Shown here piece by piece: positions 11,316-24,496 of a stretch of DNA of 64,000 nucleotides (positions are counted from its first letter, which is position 1; each line of letters starts with the position of its first letter). The notes under the pieces were generated by a model that was not told the DNA's origin, ran no database searches, and saw nothing but the letters and a program-made list of their open reading frames with translations. The translations under genes were made by a program, and so were the position numbers. The stretch is from Plectrocnemia conspersa (lineage: Eukaryota; Arthropoda; Insecta; Trichoptera; Polycentropodidae): the NCBI GenBank assembly GCA_009617715.1, contig VTFK01000592.1:62001-126000 (forward strand), given 5' to 3'.

Positions 11316-12560
11316 CAGTACTGTGCAAAAGTTTTGGGTCACCTTACACAACTATGCTTTAAAAACAATAAATAAAAAGATATATTTTATTAGTATTAAC
11401 TCATACATATATTTTACAACATAGAAAATTGAAAATAAATTTAAATAATAAATAAAATACATCTAAAAATAATATCGAGTATATCCACATTCTGCATGTA
11501 ATACGCACTTAATTCTTTCATGTATAGTTTCAAATAGATTTTATTGTTTCACTTCTAATTTTTTACCTTTCTGCTTTAAAAACGTTAAATAATTCATCTG
11601 GAGTGTTATAGCGCATTTTTTGACGTGCTAAGTGATCCCATAAATAGTTAATTATATTTAGATCAGGGTTTTGTGGGGACCAAAATAATGTTTTCGTTTG
11701 ATTTCTTGCTTCCAACTATTTTGGCAATATGTTTAGGGTCGTTTTCGTGCTAAAAATAGAAGTTCGCTGAAAAACAGCAAACGAAGTCCAGTTGGTTTTG
11801 CATGATTTTTAATAATTTGCGAATATCAGCATAACAATTTTTCTTAGATTTTAATTAAATCCTTGCTCCAAATGCCAAAAAACAACATCAAACTTGAACA
11901 GACCACCATATGTTAAAATGTTGGTTGTGAACAATAATCTGTTTGGCGTTATTCTGTCTTCTGTGGATCCCAAAAAGTTCGAATTTTGATTCATCGCACC
12001 ATAAAACACGCTGCCAATCTTCCAAAGTCCAATCTTAATATATACTTTTGCATAAATCAAACGCTATTGCATATTATTCTTCCGTAAAAGTGGCTTTCCA
12101 GCCGCCAAGTACCCTTTTAACCCCATTTTGAGCAATTGAATGAGCAAATGTAGTCCATTATACTGAGCGAAGATCTTCAGCCAGTTCTGAGAAAGATTTT
12201 TTCGATTTCTAAGGTTTGTTATTTTTAAATACATGGCTGCATTGGCAATGATATTTTTTGGCCTTATACAAATTAACTTGTTTCTGCAATTTTTTTGACA
12301 ATTTGATGCACTGCGTGTCCTGAAACTATGACACACTGGATGACTTATTCCTTCTTTATGGTGGGTTATAACATATGATTCATTTTTGGCAAAATGCTTT
12401 AATTTCGGCGATTAATAAATTATATTAAGCTCTCCACAGGTTGTTAAATAGACGAAGAACACAAATGAATTTTTATTTTTTAATAACAAGCAATTAAAAG
12501 TTTGGGGTCGGTCGGTCGTAAAATACATTTCCGAATAATTATAATTTAAATAACCTTACT
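11316..12560 (-). mobile_element. Tc1-like element, copy A (right side lost)
   Basis: TA followed by CAGTACTGTGCAAAAGTTTT at 11316 forms one end; the matching inverted end occurs twice at about 17 kb. Inside is a decayed Tc1 transposase on the minus strand. The string GCAATTAAAAGTTTGGGGTC at 12490-12509 recurs at 16660-16679, showing that copies A and B share the DNA preceding the transposase start. The right end of copy A is not beside it, so the boundary is approximate. Confidence 0.75.
11580..12420 (-). pseudogene. Tc1 transposase relic (DD34E type)
   Basis: All three catalytic motifs can still be read on the minus strand. VLWCDESKFELFG (about 11968-12006) contains the first aspartate. 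ENDPKHIAKIVGSKK (about 11705-11750) contains the second. Then WSPQNPDLNIINYLWDHLAR (about 11625-11685) carries the PDLN motif, but the usual glutamate of IEN(L/Y)W is replaced here (IINYLW). Frameshifts separate these pieces, and the N-terminal helix-turn-helix part (12064-12336) is degenerate. The gene is dead. Confidence 0.8.
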
Positions 12561-14413
12561 GGATATTAAAAAAAGCGAGACAATGTCAATAATAGATATA
12601 CATAAGTGATTTTAGAGACCAATAAAATGTCAATCATTATCAGTCAGTAGGTTATACAATGTGTTAAAACGATTGCTATTAATAATAAAGAAAGGCATTA
12701 AGGATGAATTTATAATACAATGATGGTATACTTCTATGTATGTATTATACATAAAATTGTTAACATGGTGTGCGATATTACATATGATTTCAATATTGAT
12801 TAAATTATATTTTTTTACTGACAATTATATAATCTCAAATTTCATTCACATGAAACATATTTATAATACAAAATAAAACACTGAACCATTCTGTATTGCA
12901 AATTCTATCAATAACATGATTCACCACCATCAGTGTTGCTTTAATACGACAAAAAAAGTATTCCGTGACCAAATTAATTTAGTTACACTGATACGTGCGA
13001 TAAGAAACAGAGCAATTTTAATTAAACAGCGGTTTTAACTCCGAACTACGAATTAACTTATATTGGATAGCCAAAAAACAGCACCATTCAAACTAAATTT
13101 CATCATAATAAAATACAGTTTTTATGAGCGTGATTTTGACAATTCAACTTTTAAAACATTGTTTATTGAAAGCTTTTTTTTGTATTGTAGTCACACTTGA
13201 TAAACTATTCGTTAGATCGTTATAGTAATGTGTGTCAACAAGAATATTAAATATTTGAAAATATAACAACACACTTTAACTGTGATGATTCACATACGAA
13301 GCAATCAAGTGGGCGTTTAACAGCACAACACAAAAATGCTCATTGTTCAAAATAAAAATTATTAGTTATCACATATGAATACATAATAACGATGAAATAA
13401 TACAGTACCGATGATGAGAGTCTAGAGAGAGAAAGAGCATCAATCAAAATCGCATCATTCTTCATTTTTCAGTTTATATGAATATAAGCGCAGTTAACGT
13501 AATGATTAGATACACGATATAGCATCGGCCGGCATTAATGCGAGATTAATTTGGCAGATGGAAAATAGAATTGTTCAGACAACCTTGACCCTTAAGTTTG
13601 GCTGAGATTTAGGGGTTAGAGATGCAATTAAAAGGTTTACGATAATCGGCCAGTGACAAAGCAGGATTAGAGCTAACGAATTCTGGTTTTAATTTATTTT
13701 GTGGGAGTTACATTGATTACTTTCAGTTTAATATATAAATTTAAATATAAATTAAAGCATTGGAAATATAATATACCAGGGCAATATGCGGTAATACCAC
13801 GATTTACCACCCCTTTTCACTGAACTATTTAATTATATCTTGCTACAACATAATAAACAAGATGGAGTAAAAGTTCCTAGTACAAATATAATTGTGTTCA
13901 TGATTTTGAAAACAGTGAATCAGTTTGTAAGGTGTTGTGACGGAGTGCCGTCAGATGTCGATACATCTAGTTTGAGCGTAATATTAATTTTAACTTATTT
14001 AACTTGACTTTATAATACATGTGATGATTTATTTGAGCAAAAATTAGATATATAAAATTGCCTCCACCCTACATTATTATTTTATTTTTACACGTATTAA
14101 TATAGTAACACCATCAGGATTTCCCTTCTGTCCACTAAGTTGAAAGCTCTAAAACTTGAATATCAAATCCTATACAGCAGACGGTAATGCCATCAAAGCA
14201 TCTCGCGTTAATAGCTTACAAAGGAGTTTCATACCATCACATATGCTATTATTACACACATACACATTGAAGTGTCATTGCCGTCAAACATCCAAAGTTT
14301 TGCCGCAGACTCCAAGATATTGCCAAGCCAAAAGACTTATCTCAAAACCCAAACCGCTCGAAGTGTCTCGATACGAACTTCCTGAGAGTCACGGATGACA
14401 ACCTCTCTAGAGC
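12561..14413. other. AT-rich stretch without recognised gene
   Basis: No coding frame or repeat boundary was recognised. This DNA separates the two Tc1 copies and may be part of a later insertion or ordinary unique sequence. Confidence 0.4.
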
Positions 14414-14417
14414 TTAA

Positions 14418-15137
14418 CCTGTTCAACGCCAAGCAAATTTCTATGAATTTGCTCTGTAGGCCACCATTTTCAACCCTTTAAATTATTATGAAAGAGAAAC
14501 ATTATTTACCTGGAAAATCTCTGTTTACTTTCCTTTTATTAATTTTAATTATAAAAGTGAAAAAAAGCACAGAAATAACAAGTTTTAAAAACCACTGTCA
14601 GGGCTGCCACACACAAATATTATATGTAATTTATATCGTATGTTATTTATATTATATGTTTTTGGTAGTTTTTAATATTTGTATGGGACACGATAATTTC
14701 CGTTGTTTTAATCAAAATCTTTTATCAAAATGGCAGCTACTTCATATATTTAAAAATTTTCAACTATGTCAAAAAAAATTTTTAAAAAATAGTAAATATG
14801 GCAATAATGTTATAATATAAAAAAAAAACAAAATTCAAATTCAAAAAAAATGTTATTTTTTTTACAAAACATTGTGTTTTTTTATCATTTAAAAAAAAAA
14901 TATTGTAGCAGCCCTAACAACGTCTGTATGCTCGATCGTAAATAATAAAAGAATGGTTCAAAATTGCACATTTTAACGATCACATTCCAATTAATAGATG
15001 TCTCTGTATTAAATTAACGAAAAAAAAATCGAATTTATTAATAAATGTGTCCGTAATAACATTTGCGTGCCTGCACGCGCTGGCACTTGACGGTCCGACC
15101 GCTTTGGCGTGCGGGCACGTCACTGGCGTCTAAAGGG
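14418..15137 (+). mobile_element. TTAA-target non-autonomous element, copy 1
   Basis: The 720-bp element is flanked by TTAA (14414-14417 and 15138-15141). Its imperfect ends read CCTGTTCAACGCCAAG at the left and CCCTTTAGACGCCAGTG inward from the right. Near the right end lies a hairpin whose arms are GTGCCTGCACGC-like strings. A 110-codon frame inside (14488-14820) is AT-rich, resembles no transposase and is best treated as chance. The nearly identical copy at 31065-31779 is inverted. TTAA duplication and the CCYTTT-type end suggest mobilisation by a piggyBac-like transposase. Confidence 0.8.
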
Positions 15138-15141
15138 TTAA

Positions 15142-15959
15142 CAATACAATGAAAAATTATCACGTGATTGTCTTTTTTTCATTAGTATTTTGACTACGGC
15201 GTAAACGCTTTTACGGGTCATAAAAAAAGGGCATGGTAGGTACCGAATTTAATCTGGATCGAAGGTTATTACATCAGTTATCGAGTGGGCGAAGATCGGG
15301 AAGTTTACGCGTGGGTTTTTACGCAGAATCTATGTATGTATGTATTAGCATAATTTAGAGAAGAGTTTTCCGACAGAAGCGCGATGAATTAAAAGCGGGT
15401 GAAGTGAAAATTGCTATTGCTTTCTGGCCTGTGCGAAAAATATGAATAATTCATTAAATCAAATTTAGTCCGCGTAGGCACTTCGCGAGTATACAATAAA
15501 TATTAACTCTTGCACTGCCATGTTGGCTTTAAAAATATTTCTAATTATTTTCAAATAAACTTGAATGGGCGAAATTAAACATGCACACTTAGAATATGAA
15601 CGATGCAAGTTACCGCAATCATTAAAAAATCGTAGGCTAAAATCACGATAAGAAATCAAACAACAATGTCCTTCTATCCCATAGTATAGTTTATACATAT
15701 ACTATTATTATCGAATTTATTAATTCAGTATATATCAAGCGACTATTTTGTTTCCGATAATTAAATACGTAAATATACAGCTATCCGTTAACCGGTTGAA
15801 TTCTTAATCTCTGAATAAAAATGGGTAGAGTTGGTAGACCTATTATAGTGCTAAGAAATTCTGATCCATCAAAAATGTACAATACAATGTGGTCTTGAAT
15901 GAAGGCAATACACATAAATGTGAGTAATACTGGGTTGATATTTTCACCTTATTTATATC
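15142..15959. other. Non-coding stretch
   Basis: No gene was recognised. The segment lies between the TTAA element and the mariner relic. Confidence 0.35.
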
Positions 15960-16160
15960 CTTAGAATATTTTTTTGCATTTGATGCGAAGTTGTCGAGGG
16001 ATGTTTTGATTCAAGAAATTGTGCATGGATCTGAATAGATAAAAATCAGACGATGCAAGGTATGGCGAATATTGTGTATACTTAATGACATCCCACTTTA
16101 ACTTCCTTAGTTTATGTTGGATCATCATAGACACACGTGGTTGCGAAATCTTGGTGAAAC
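15960..16160 (-). pseudogene. Mariner transposase C-terminal relic (DD34D type)
   Basis: On the minus strand one frame reads ISQPRVSMMIQHKLRKLKWD and then YSPYLASSDFYLFRSMHNFL. These match the mariner signatures N-A-R-P-H-V and YSPDLAPSDYHLF. The catalytic aspartate of SPDL is replaced by Y, and the HQDNARPH motif has lost its key residues. Only about 65 codons are recognisable, and no mariner termini were found beside them. Confidence 0.75.
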
Positions 16161-16289
16161 ACTAATCTTTTTCGGTTAGGCTCAATTTAGTTAGCTGTTA
16201 ATATATAATTCAGTTGTGATTGTTTTGATCAAATTTAGGTTTTAGTAGATAATAAATAAGTCCCATTATTTAAATAATAACTTGTGATT

Positions 16290-17031
16290 TTTTTCTAGAC
16301 ATTATTTTTATTACTTTCTGGATTGACAGTATTTTTTATTTTAAATTCAATTTTGACAATATGTTGCACTGCATGTCATGAAACTTTCGACTTTTTTTGC
16401 AATTTCTCGTTGACTTAATTATTTTTTATCATGGGTTATTATTTTGCATCTTTGAAATTTTGATATACTTCACATTTTTCTGCAAAAATGTACAAAAAAC
16501 ACACTAACAAATTTAACAAATTTAAAATACATACAAAAAAAACTTTTGTCAAAATATTTCGATTTTCTATAATTTGGATATAAATATAAGTGGTTTGGAA
16601 ACAGGACATATACACAACATAATTATTCTCAGGAAGAATTTTTATTTTTTAAAAACAAGCAATTAAAAGTTTGGGGTCGACCAGTTGTAAAACTTTCGAA
16701 GAAGTCTCACAACACAAAGAATTGCTGCTCTTATTTTTTAAACAGATATGTTGATTGTTCGACAACAAGAAAAAATCGTTCGGTAAGAAAAACCCGAGAT
16801 GCTATGATGTTATTATTTAAATAATGGGATTGGATCAGGTGGCACCAAAACTTTTGCACAGTACTGTATTTTTAAAAAATTAAAAAAAAACGTGTGCTCT
16901 GCTTGATTACTTCCATATTTTAAACGTATGTATTGATTGTTCGTCAACAAGAAAAAAATCGTTTCGAAATGATGCAATGTTATTAATGCTACTGGATCAT
17001 CAGGTGGCACCAAAACTTTTGCACAGTACTG
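16290..17031 (-). mobile_element. Tc1-like element, copy B, with duplicated terminus
   Basis: This piece carries the DNA upstream of a Tc1 transposase. It shares TTGCACTGCATGTCATGAAA-type sequence with about 12300-12330 of copy A, and the GCAATTAAAAGTTTGGGGTC string. The end that reads CAGTACTGTGCAAAAGTTTT on the minus strand occurs twice, at 16866 and 17031. The 165 bp before each are related (TTGATTGTTCG, CAACAAGAAAAAA, GGTGGCACCAAAAC), so the terminus was duplicated in tandem or a second copy landed beside the first. The transposase core is missing. Confidence 0.65.
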
Positions 17032-17095
17032 TATATACAAGTTTTTTTAATAGTAAACAATGATTTTTTCTATAAAAAACATTTAGGAATTTTCA

Positions 17096-17707
17096 CACAT
17101 ATAAAGCAAAATCATCTGGCATTCAACTATATCACTGGTCTTTAAAGGCAGCTGTAGTTGCAATTTCGTGGATCATATAATGATAAATCCCTATTTAAGA
17201 ATTTTAATAACCACATTTGGGAAATTCGAACTCAAGTTGCTTCACTGACGTACACAATAATTACGATTTTTAGTTGCTACGGTTGCATTATCCCTCAACC
17301 ATTTTCAGTAAAGTTTGGAACAAATTCTTTAAAATATATAGCTTTTAAAACATATAATGATTTACCAATATCAACCAGAAATAACTTTAAAGAAATAAGA
17401 AAATATTTTTTAAAAAATTCATCGAATTTAAAAAAAAAAAAAATGTGTGTATATGTTTATGTTTGTATATTTATATGTATATATGCATATGTATGAATGT
17501 ATGTATATGTGTATGTACATTCTTATAATTTGTTATACTTATTATTTTGATAAGAGTTTAAATATGTTTATTATACTTTCTAATGTATAAGTTTTTATTT
17601 TTCATATTTAACATAAAACTGTAATAAAATGTAACCGTAGAATGAGCAATTTTATACTCATGCGGAATTACGTTAATAAATAAATAAATAAAAATAAAAA
17701 AAAAATT
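17096..17707 (+). mobile_element. Non-LTR retrotransposon, 3' end
   Basis: The open frame at 17158-17445 has the look of the C-terminal tail that follows reverse transcriptase in Jockey/CR1-type LINEs: a segment on the pattern 'same sequence-Y-A-A-x-x-T-Y-N-D-L-P' (here YIAFKTYNDLPISTRNNFKE) and then IRKYFLKNS. It is followed by an AT-rich 3' UTR with TGTAACCGTAGAATGAGC and ends in a (TAAA)n/A-rich tail at about 17680-17707. The reverse transcriptase itself is absent, as expected of a strongly 5'-truncated copy. The clade is uncertain. Confidence 0.6.
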
Positions 17708-19333
17708 ATTCCCTTGGCGAAATTCAAAGAGAAAATAATGACGTAAATTAAAAGGGCTATTTACTGCCAGGCCAGGGCAAAACTAAATCTAAACTAAAGT
17801 ATTATTTATACAATAAAAATGGTAATTTTTTCTTTACATTAATAGAAAAATGTAGACTTTTGCATTAAGCCGATACACCGATCTTAATGACGTGTTTATT
17901 TCCAGAATTCAATTGATTTTCAGCGATGTTGCTTTCCGCTTTAAGGAGCTTTAATTTCAAATTAATTAATGAGACATTAATTGTCCTGTTATACGATCGT
18001 TTAACTAATTTCAAGTATATTATAATTTTATTTTTAGTGTCATAGACGAATGGGTGAAAATTCTTATTTAGATCAATGGGCGTCCTGGTCTTCCGAGTGA
18101 CTTTTTATAAATGAAACCATTGTGGTTCCAAAAATATATGTGTGGCAATCACTGAGCAAGACATGATACATGTCACAAGAAAAGTATTGTATTTTTTTTT
18201 TATTGTAAATACTACGATATTAGTAGTGAGCAAATCCCGAACGTTTATACAATTAATTATATCTCAATCAAGTCGATCCATCAATCAGTCCAAAGCTGAA
18301 TTAATTAAACCGCAAAATCGATTCGGAAACCATAAACATTCTAGCAACTCAATCTCGGTAATTATTATTACGCGTTAGTTTTCCGGCGGAAATGTTACAT
18401 TTTCTTCGGACAAGAGTTACTACCGTGATCAGCTGCCCAACTAACCGTTTAATTGAAACTCCTAATTCAGCCCTAGGGGGGTCAGCGTACACATTTTTTT
18501 TGATACGCCCGATTTACCGGCAATAACACGGCCGTCAGACGCTTTTCTTTCGCCAAATATTGCGTCACGTAAACGCGAGCGCAGTATATTCCCACGGGGC
18601 GAGGTAATGTGTCACGTACATGCGTCTCATAAATTCTACTTCTTTTGTAAATTAAATTCCGGTCGCGGTGAGGGGACGAAAGCTCACGAGGAATAGGACT
18701 TCTTTAATGGCGCAAAGGGTTGGATTAGAAGGGTAAATATATCCCTCGTGTCCGACGCATTGATATATTATAAAATAGTTTCGTTCATATACACTGCTTT
18801 GAAATGCACATGTATTTTTTTTTACATTTACATACATAGATCTGAAGGCGATTCATCAGAAAGTGTAGACTAATGTAATGTAACACTACTCGACGCCAAA
18901 GCGATCAAAACTGATATTAAAATAATATTGTTTGATTTTTATAAAATATAGGGAGTATGGGTTTGATTTATCCACGGAAGGGAAGATATATAATATACCC
19001 AATTCGACGGAATTGAACCGTCAATTCGTCGCGCATCACAGCCCGTTAAGTTTAACGGTGAGCTTTTTTCGACATTGATAAGATAATCCCCAGCGAACTG
19101 CTGCAGACAGATTATACGGTGCGATTAGCGGTCGAAGTTCTTCGGTCGTCGTTCGTTCAACCGAATGGTTTTCCACCCCTGAACCCGAATACACCTATAC
19201 ATAATACACGAACGCGGGTTCAAATCTGCAAGTATTATTTGCTCAATGGAGCGAAGCGATCGATGGGAAACGCGCCACGCGGTGTGCTCTTCAAATTTCC
19301 CGTCACATTGTGTCGAGGTTCAGAATGAAGACA

Positions 19334-19339
<6 letters not shown>
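17708..19339. other. Non-coding stretch
   Basis: The 18360-18660 and 19000-19330 parts are more GC-balanced, but no frame with splice signals or family resemblance was found. The 69-codon frame at 19119-19328 is considered chance. Confidence 0.4.

Positions 19340-19367
<28 letters not shown>
19340..19367. repeat. (ATT)n microsatellite
   Basis: About nine uninterrupted ATT units follow a T-run. It is simple sequence that is likely polymorphic in length. Confidence 0.9.
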
Positions 19368-20057
19368 ACGTATGACCCTATTTATAACGTGTACGTGAGG
19401 CATAAAGAGACGCTTAAGTATTTACTCGCGTAATCGCCTTGCAATGTTATTATGTTAAATATTACTTACATACATAAAGTTCAAATGTATACCGCGATAA
19501 CTAAGGGCTTATTTCAAAAGGGTGTGTATTATTTAGCGTCAATTATTCGAGATATACAAATACACGCAACGCTTGAAGAGCGGCATACGAATCACTAAGT
19601 TCCGATCAGATAAGCGTTCATAGATTTTACTACTCTCAAAAGATGGATAGCGAGATTGATTCGCTATGGTACACAATTTATGAAACAAAATACTTTAAGT
19701 ATAATATATGTAAGTATCAATAATTTAAAATCATAAAAACTATATTAGCACGCAATAAGTTCTTAATTATTATATAATTTCATACACTTTTGACAGTCGT
19801 GTCAAAGAATTTTATTACCACACATTAACCCATTTTCTGTGTGTATAATTTGAGGGGAAAAAAAATATTTTATACAGTTATTAAAAGTTAGCATAACCAT
19901 ATTCTTTTATCGATGGCGCGATGATGTCACTTTTAACACTCGACAAAATATTGTATAAATCGGATATATAATCAATAAATAATTATATTGTCAGTTAGAT
20001 TAGGTCACTGATAAGATATACGTAAAATGAAAACATATTAGTTAGTATCTTATTTTG

Positions 20058-20190
20058 CTGTTATGAACATATAATTTTTAAAACGAACTTCCAGGATCAT
20101 AACAGCATAACATAATACATATAGTATACAGCTTTTTAAATTATTCTCCCCCATGCTTGCAAAATAGGGGAATATGAATTTTAAAAAGCA
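20058..20190. repeat. Two adjacent hairpins
   Basis: GCTGTTATGA (20058-20067) pairs with TCATAACAGC (20098-20107). Just after it, GCTTTTTAAATTATTCTCCC (20131-20150) pairs over about 20 of 23 positions with the inverted segment at 20167-20189, with a loop of about 14 nt. They are probably remnants of small inverted-repeat elements. The second stem is rather short for a typical animal pre-miRNA. Confidence 0.5.
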
Positions 20191-23100
20191 ATTCTGCGCT
20201 ACCATACGATTGTATTTTTTTCTAAGGAACTGAAGGGTGACAATAATGTGACCATTTTTATCTTATCTTTTAGCATTGATTTGACCGGATTTTCATTCAA
20301 TTCAACAATCATTAAACATATAAATAAGCATATATCGTGAACAAACAACAGTTAATAGAAAGCCGCATTACGTGGGAATACATTCCACTCAAAATTGTAA
20401 GTCTTAAAAGATTGATTTATGATATTCTCTGCGTTAATACGATACTTTGTTGTCATATTTCAGTAGAAAAAACATGATATTTTAAGTTAAATAATTCATT
20501 ATTGTGTTATTGCTATTAAAATGCGTATCACTTATTTTATTCAATATGATAGTGTTACATACAGGGGTGTGACAAAATAATTGGACCACTGCAACATATA
20601 ACATATTTTGATTATAGGAAATAAATGTTGTGTGTGTAAAAGATTTGAAGCTTGTTAGTAGAAGATAATTTTTAACAAAAAAAAGAATGAATATGTATAT
20701 GTGTACCCAAAAGTTTAGGAATACGAATAAGTCTTTACCACCTGAGTAAGTCAATCATATATAATGAATACCTACAAGTAAGTATTAACCTCCATAACCG
20801 TAGAAAAAGCGAAAAATTTCATCCATTAATACAGGGCAAAATTACCTTGGCCAAATAGCTCACCTAATTCAAATCTAATATAAAAGTTTGAACAATTCTT
20901 AATTGTATACAAATGCTCAAATACTAAATAAGATATTTAAAAGTGAGACTAAATGAGCCAAAATAAATAAAAAATTAACTAGTAAAATGGTGTTACTATA
21001 TATTATTTTTTAAATTAAAAATGTCTGAAAATATTGTTTTTATTTTTTTAAATTACATAAAAGTGTGTAGAAACTACAAGAATAATTGTTAAATCCAATT
21101 ATTTAGTCACACCTCTTTATATATGGGCGTATACGTATAAGTCCATTGCTCAGCAACAAACGCTACATAGTAATTTTTAAAGAATAATGACTAAAATTAT
21201 ATTTCTACTAGTAAAAATATAATTTAAGCTAAAAATACATATTTACTATAAATTGGGACGCATAAAATTGTTAACACGAAACTGGTGCAGCAAGAATTGT
21301 CTTAAATCAGGGCAAAATCGACCGTATAATTATTCCCTAATGTATCCCTAACAAAAATAAATAGATTTACTGAACGTGTGAACTAAATAGTGAAAAAAGC
21401 ATTACTTCATTTACATAAAAAAAGCGTACTTGAACTATGTCAACAAATAAATCAACGATATTGGAATTGACGTGTTCAAAATATAAGTTAATGTGAATAT
21501 CACAAAAGATGAAAATGTAACCCATCACTCAAAACATATTTTTATTAAATATATCACGAGAAACGTCCCACGCACGTTACACCCACGTCACTGAAGGGAG
21601 TTATCGTGACGTTTTGAAAAATGACTCAAAGGTTAAGCGATTACGACTGGGTGGAAGGTAAATAGACTCACTGTGTGATTAAGAAAAGCTTCTACTTCGA
21701 GCATATTTTTGCCCCAAACACCACAGAGATGGACTGTTGTCCGCAGGCTCTAAAATCTGAAACTGAGCCCGCTGTAGCGGAGTGCTGATGCGGCAGTGAC
21801 GTGCAACGTGCCAAAACTGGGTTTCCACACAACCCGCAGAAACAATCATCCAATCAGGTCGAACCGGTTCCGTCGCCAGATTATTGCGGTAATTGGGTCG
21901 CGATCGGCCGGAACACATCAGAAGTGAACAGTACATTAACGGGTACAGTACAAAAGATAGCTTGCGGTGTCATTTTTGAACCAGTGGTGGTGTGTCGTGG
22001 CGGTTTACCAAATCGAATTAAACTCCGCAATCAAATCGCGACAGTCGACAAATTTTCATAATTGCGTCACGTGATAAAATTCGTGCAACGGATTCTCTAC
22101 TAATTACGTCAGATAATCTGATCACGTATTCAAATTTCAACGGAGCGACGAATCGGGTGCTTGTTATAGTCTTGTAAAATATACACTGCGACATCGTGAG
22201 CTTGGTATACGTATACGTAGGGCAGTAAAATTAATTTAATATTGTTTCGCAATTACGACTTCAGGAGCTATCAATATTATATCAATCGCTTCGAGCTTAT
22301 AAAGCCTCGAAAGCTCCCCCGCTTCATACTTAATTTATACTAAATCTTGAAAAAGCAATTTAGAAAATCTGCGCAAATTGAAATTTAGGCAATCAATGGT
22401 ATTGAAAATTTAAATCTAGATATAATACAATATGCGCAGATAATTATCTAGTTTTTTTACAAATGATAAGTGACAACAGTGAGAGCCTCAAATACACAAA
22501 AGGTAGTTTCGAGGCTATTGGAAAATAATAAGTCAATAAATCAAGCGGTGTTTGTAAGTTACGATCGTCGTTAAGAATGGAACCACGAGTTATATATTCT
22601 AAAAAAAAGGTAGCAAGTAAATTTCATTCTTAGCCATATATTATAAATAGATCAACTAAACAAATCATGAACAGATAATTTTATCAATATTAAAAAAATA
22701 TTTTAAATAATCCACACAAACTTTGAAAAAAAAACCATCTACAATACAAAACTGTGTAACTATATTAATTACTAAACAGATAAACATAGGAGTCGCTCAA
22801 TTTTTAGATAAATGAGCTGCAATGTAGTTAAACTTCCCTCAGGCAAAAAAGAGTATGTCAAATATTTTTTTTTTGTTGGTAATTTTACGTCATACTGTCA
22901 TTAACCGGAAAGAAAATTTTGAGATGCAATTACCAAGTAATCAACGAATATGTTATATTTTACTAATAATCAGAAAGAAATTTCAACTGTTTTTTTTTAT
23001 TATCTATAGAATTTAGTTTTTAGACATGTTAAAATCATTATAACAAGTTAATTATTAATAATTTAGTGCAAAAAACATGATTCCAAGAAAGCGAGCGTTT

Positions 23101-23288
23101 AGAGCAGTCAATGACTGAAAACTAATAATATTAAAATAAATATAAAAGGAATAAAGTATTTTCAGTTTCATATTTCTGAGATAATGTGTAACATATCTTA
23201 TGTATTATTGACATTTAGCCTATTTTAAAATGATATAAAAAGTTCTTACTTGAAAAAATTATGTACTTTATAAACAGATGCCATTAAT
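20191..23288. other. Mostly AT-rich stretch without recognised gene
   Basis: Nothing was recognised apart from a GC-richer island at about 21580-22080, where two short frames on opposite strands overlap (21679-21936 minus, 21801-22061 plus). Neither resembles a known family and no splice signal singles one out. Confidence 0.4.
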
Positions 23289-23654
23289 TTATCCAAAAAT
23301 GAAAACGCAGAAGTGCGGGAATGGTCGTAAACGTGGTATGAAAATATACGCAGATATGCAAGAATTATAGGATGTGACTATTTGCATGTTAGTGGTGCTT
23401 TTAAACTGATAGTTATTAACACAACTTGTTAAATCCTGTACGCCACAATAGTTGTAAGGCGACACACCAAATGTTAAGACTAAAGTGTACCGGATCATGC
23501 GCGCAGTGAATAACTACACACTGATTACCATAGTAGGGGATCTCTAAAATTATATAACGCTTCTCAAGTCTTAAAAATAAAGAGAAGCAATCATCATTAG
23601 ATATGTGGGGTCCAATGATTGAAAACCAGTCTTCCAAATATAGATGGTGATAAG
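23289..23654 (-). other. Unassigned pair of overlapping open frames
   Basis: Two minus-strand frames (23289-23498, and 23416-23673 in another phase) are open in succession and would join through a single frameshift near 23450-23490. They have a non-simple composition with several C, H, W and P residues (for example HHLYLEDWFSIIGPH). That can mean a decayed coding sequence, but I recognise no family and chance is possible. Confidence 0.2.
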
Positions 23655-23893
23655 CAGTGGAATTATAAATCAATTGTTTGACACAATTTAACTGGCCTAA
23701 TTAATAAAATTGTATTCATACTATTAAAAACATAACACTGTAACAGTCGCGAAACGATCATTTCCTGTTCAAACCAAAACCTAATTTAACGAAAGTTCTA
23801 AAACTAATTATAACTTTTGAACGTCCGTAAGATTAATTCGTTTAAGTTAGGTTTGGGTTTGAACACAAATAAACGTTTCGCAACTGTGAAATT
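23655..23893 (-). repeat. CAGTTGCGAAACG repeat, composite copy
   Basis: Between 23741 and 23893 inverted ends ACAGTCGCGAAACG and CGTTTCGCAACTGT enclose a symmetrical interior with CCTGTTCAAACCAAAACC and its mirror GGTTTGGGTTTGAAC. The adjacent part (23655-23740) matches, in inverted orientation, the sequence next to the same motif at 30144-30220 (AATAGTATGAATA, CAATTGATTTATAATTC). The short palindrome is therefore part of, or nested in, a longer repeat. Other copies lie at 30098-30225, 36848-36945, 48672-48733 and 49088-49212. Confidence 0.65.
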
Positions 23894-24064
23894 GATTTCA
23901 TATACATTAGAGAACAGATTTTTTTAAATACAATCAACTAATAAATAAGCGAGTTGTATATGGAATGGAATTTCTTATACCGAATAAACATAAGTGCAAA
24001 TAGCCAATAATTCGTATCTTTTATATATATTTATTATTAAACACAAAGGTCGATGAACGTCCCT

Positions 24065-24253
24065 TTAGGATTGTTTCAATTGTTCCATATGTAATACATT
24101 CGATTCGTCCACGAAATAAATGAAAGTAGCATCACAAACTTTATTAATTCCTTTCCATCTAATATATAGCTGGTTGGTAACATTTACACGGTAGTAGTCA
24201 ACACTGGCGATGAACCGATTATAATCTACAAACTGATCAGATACATTATTATT
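24065..24253 (-). other. Coding-like 62-codon open frame ending in TAA
   Basis: On the minus strand the frame starts after a TAG that could act as a weak acceptor (GTATAG|AATAAT). It reads NNNVSDQFVDYNRFIASVDY and continues with RWKGINKVCDATFIYFVDES before TAA. The composition is unusually protein-like for such AT-rich DNA, but I recognise no family. It could be a terminal exon or the tail of a decayed mobile or viral gene. No confident upstream exon was found. Confidence 0.3.
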
Positions 24254-24496
24254 CTATACAATTTAATTTAGCGTGTCAAATGTGGCGCTTCATTATATAC
24301 GAAATACTTTTTGTCTTGATAATTCTGATAATTTAAGACATTAAATAATACATTTTGTCATTTAAACATATCGATGAAACGTTTTGGCTAGAGAAACTTT
24401 CACTAAAGATCTAGGAATCATTTTTAAGAGCAGATGACTCATGGAACAACTAGATATAATTTGGAATCCACAAATAATCAAATACTTCCTCTTAAT

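Noticed and set aside
14488..14820. 110-codon open frame inside the TTAA element as a transposon gene
   Set aside because: It is AT-rich low-complexity coding, lacks any transposase motif, and the element is too short to be autonomous.
20131..20189. miRNA precursor
   Set aside because: The stem is about 23 bp with an A/T-rich arm and lies beside another small inverted repeat. Without small RNA data a transposon remnant is more likely.
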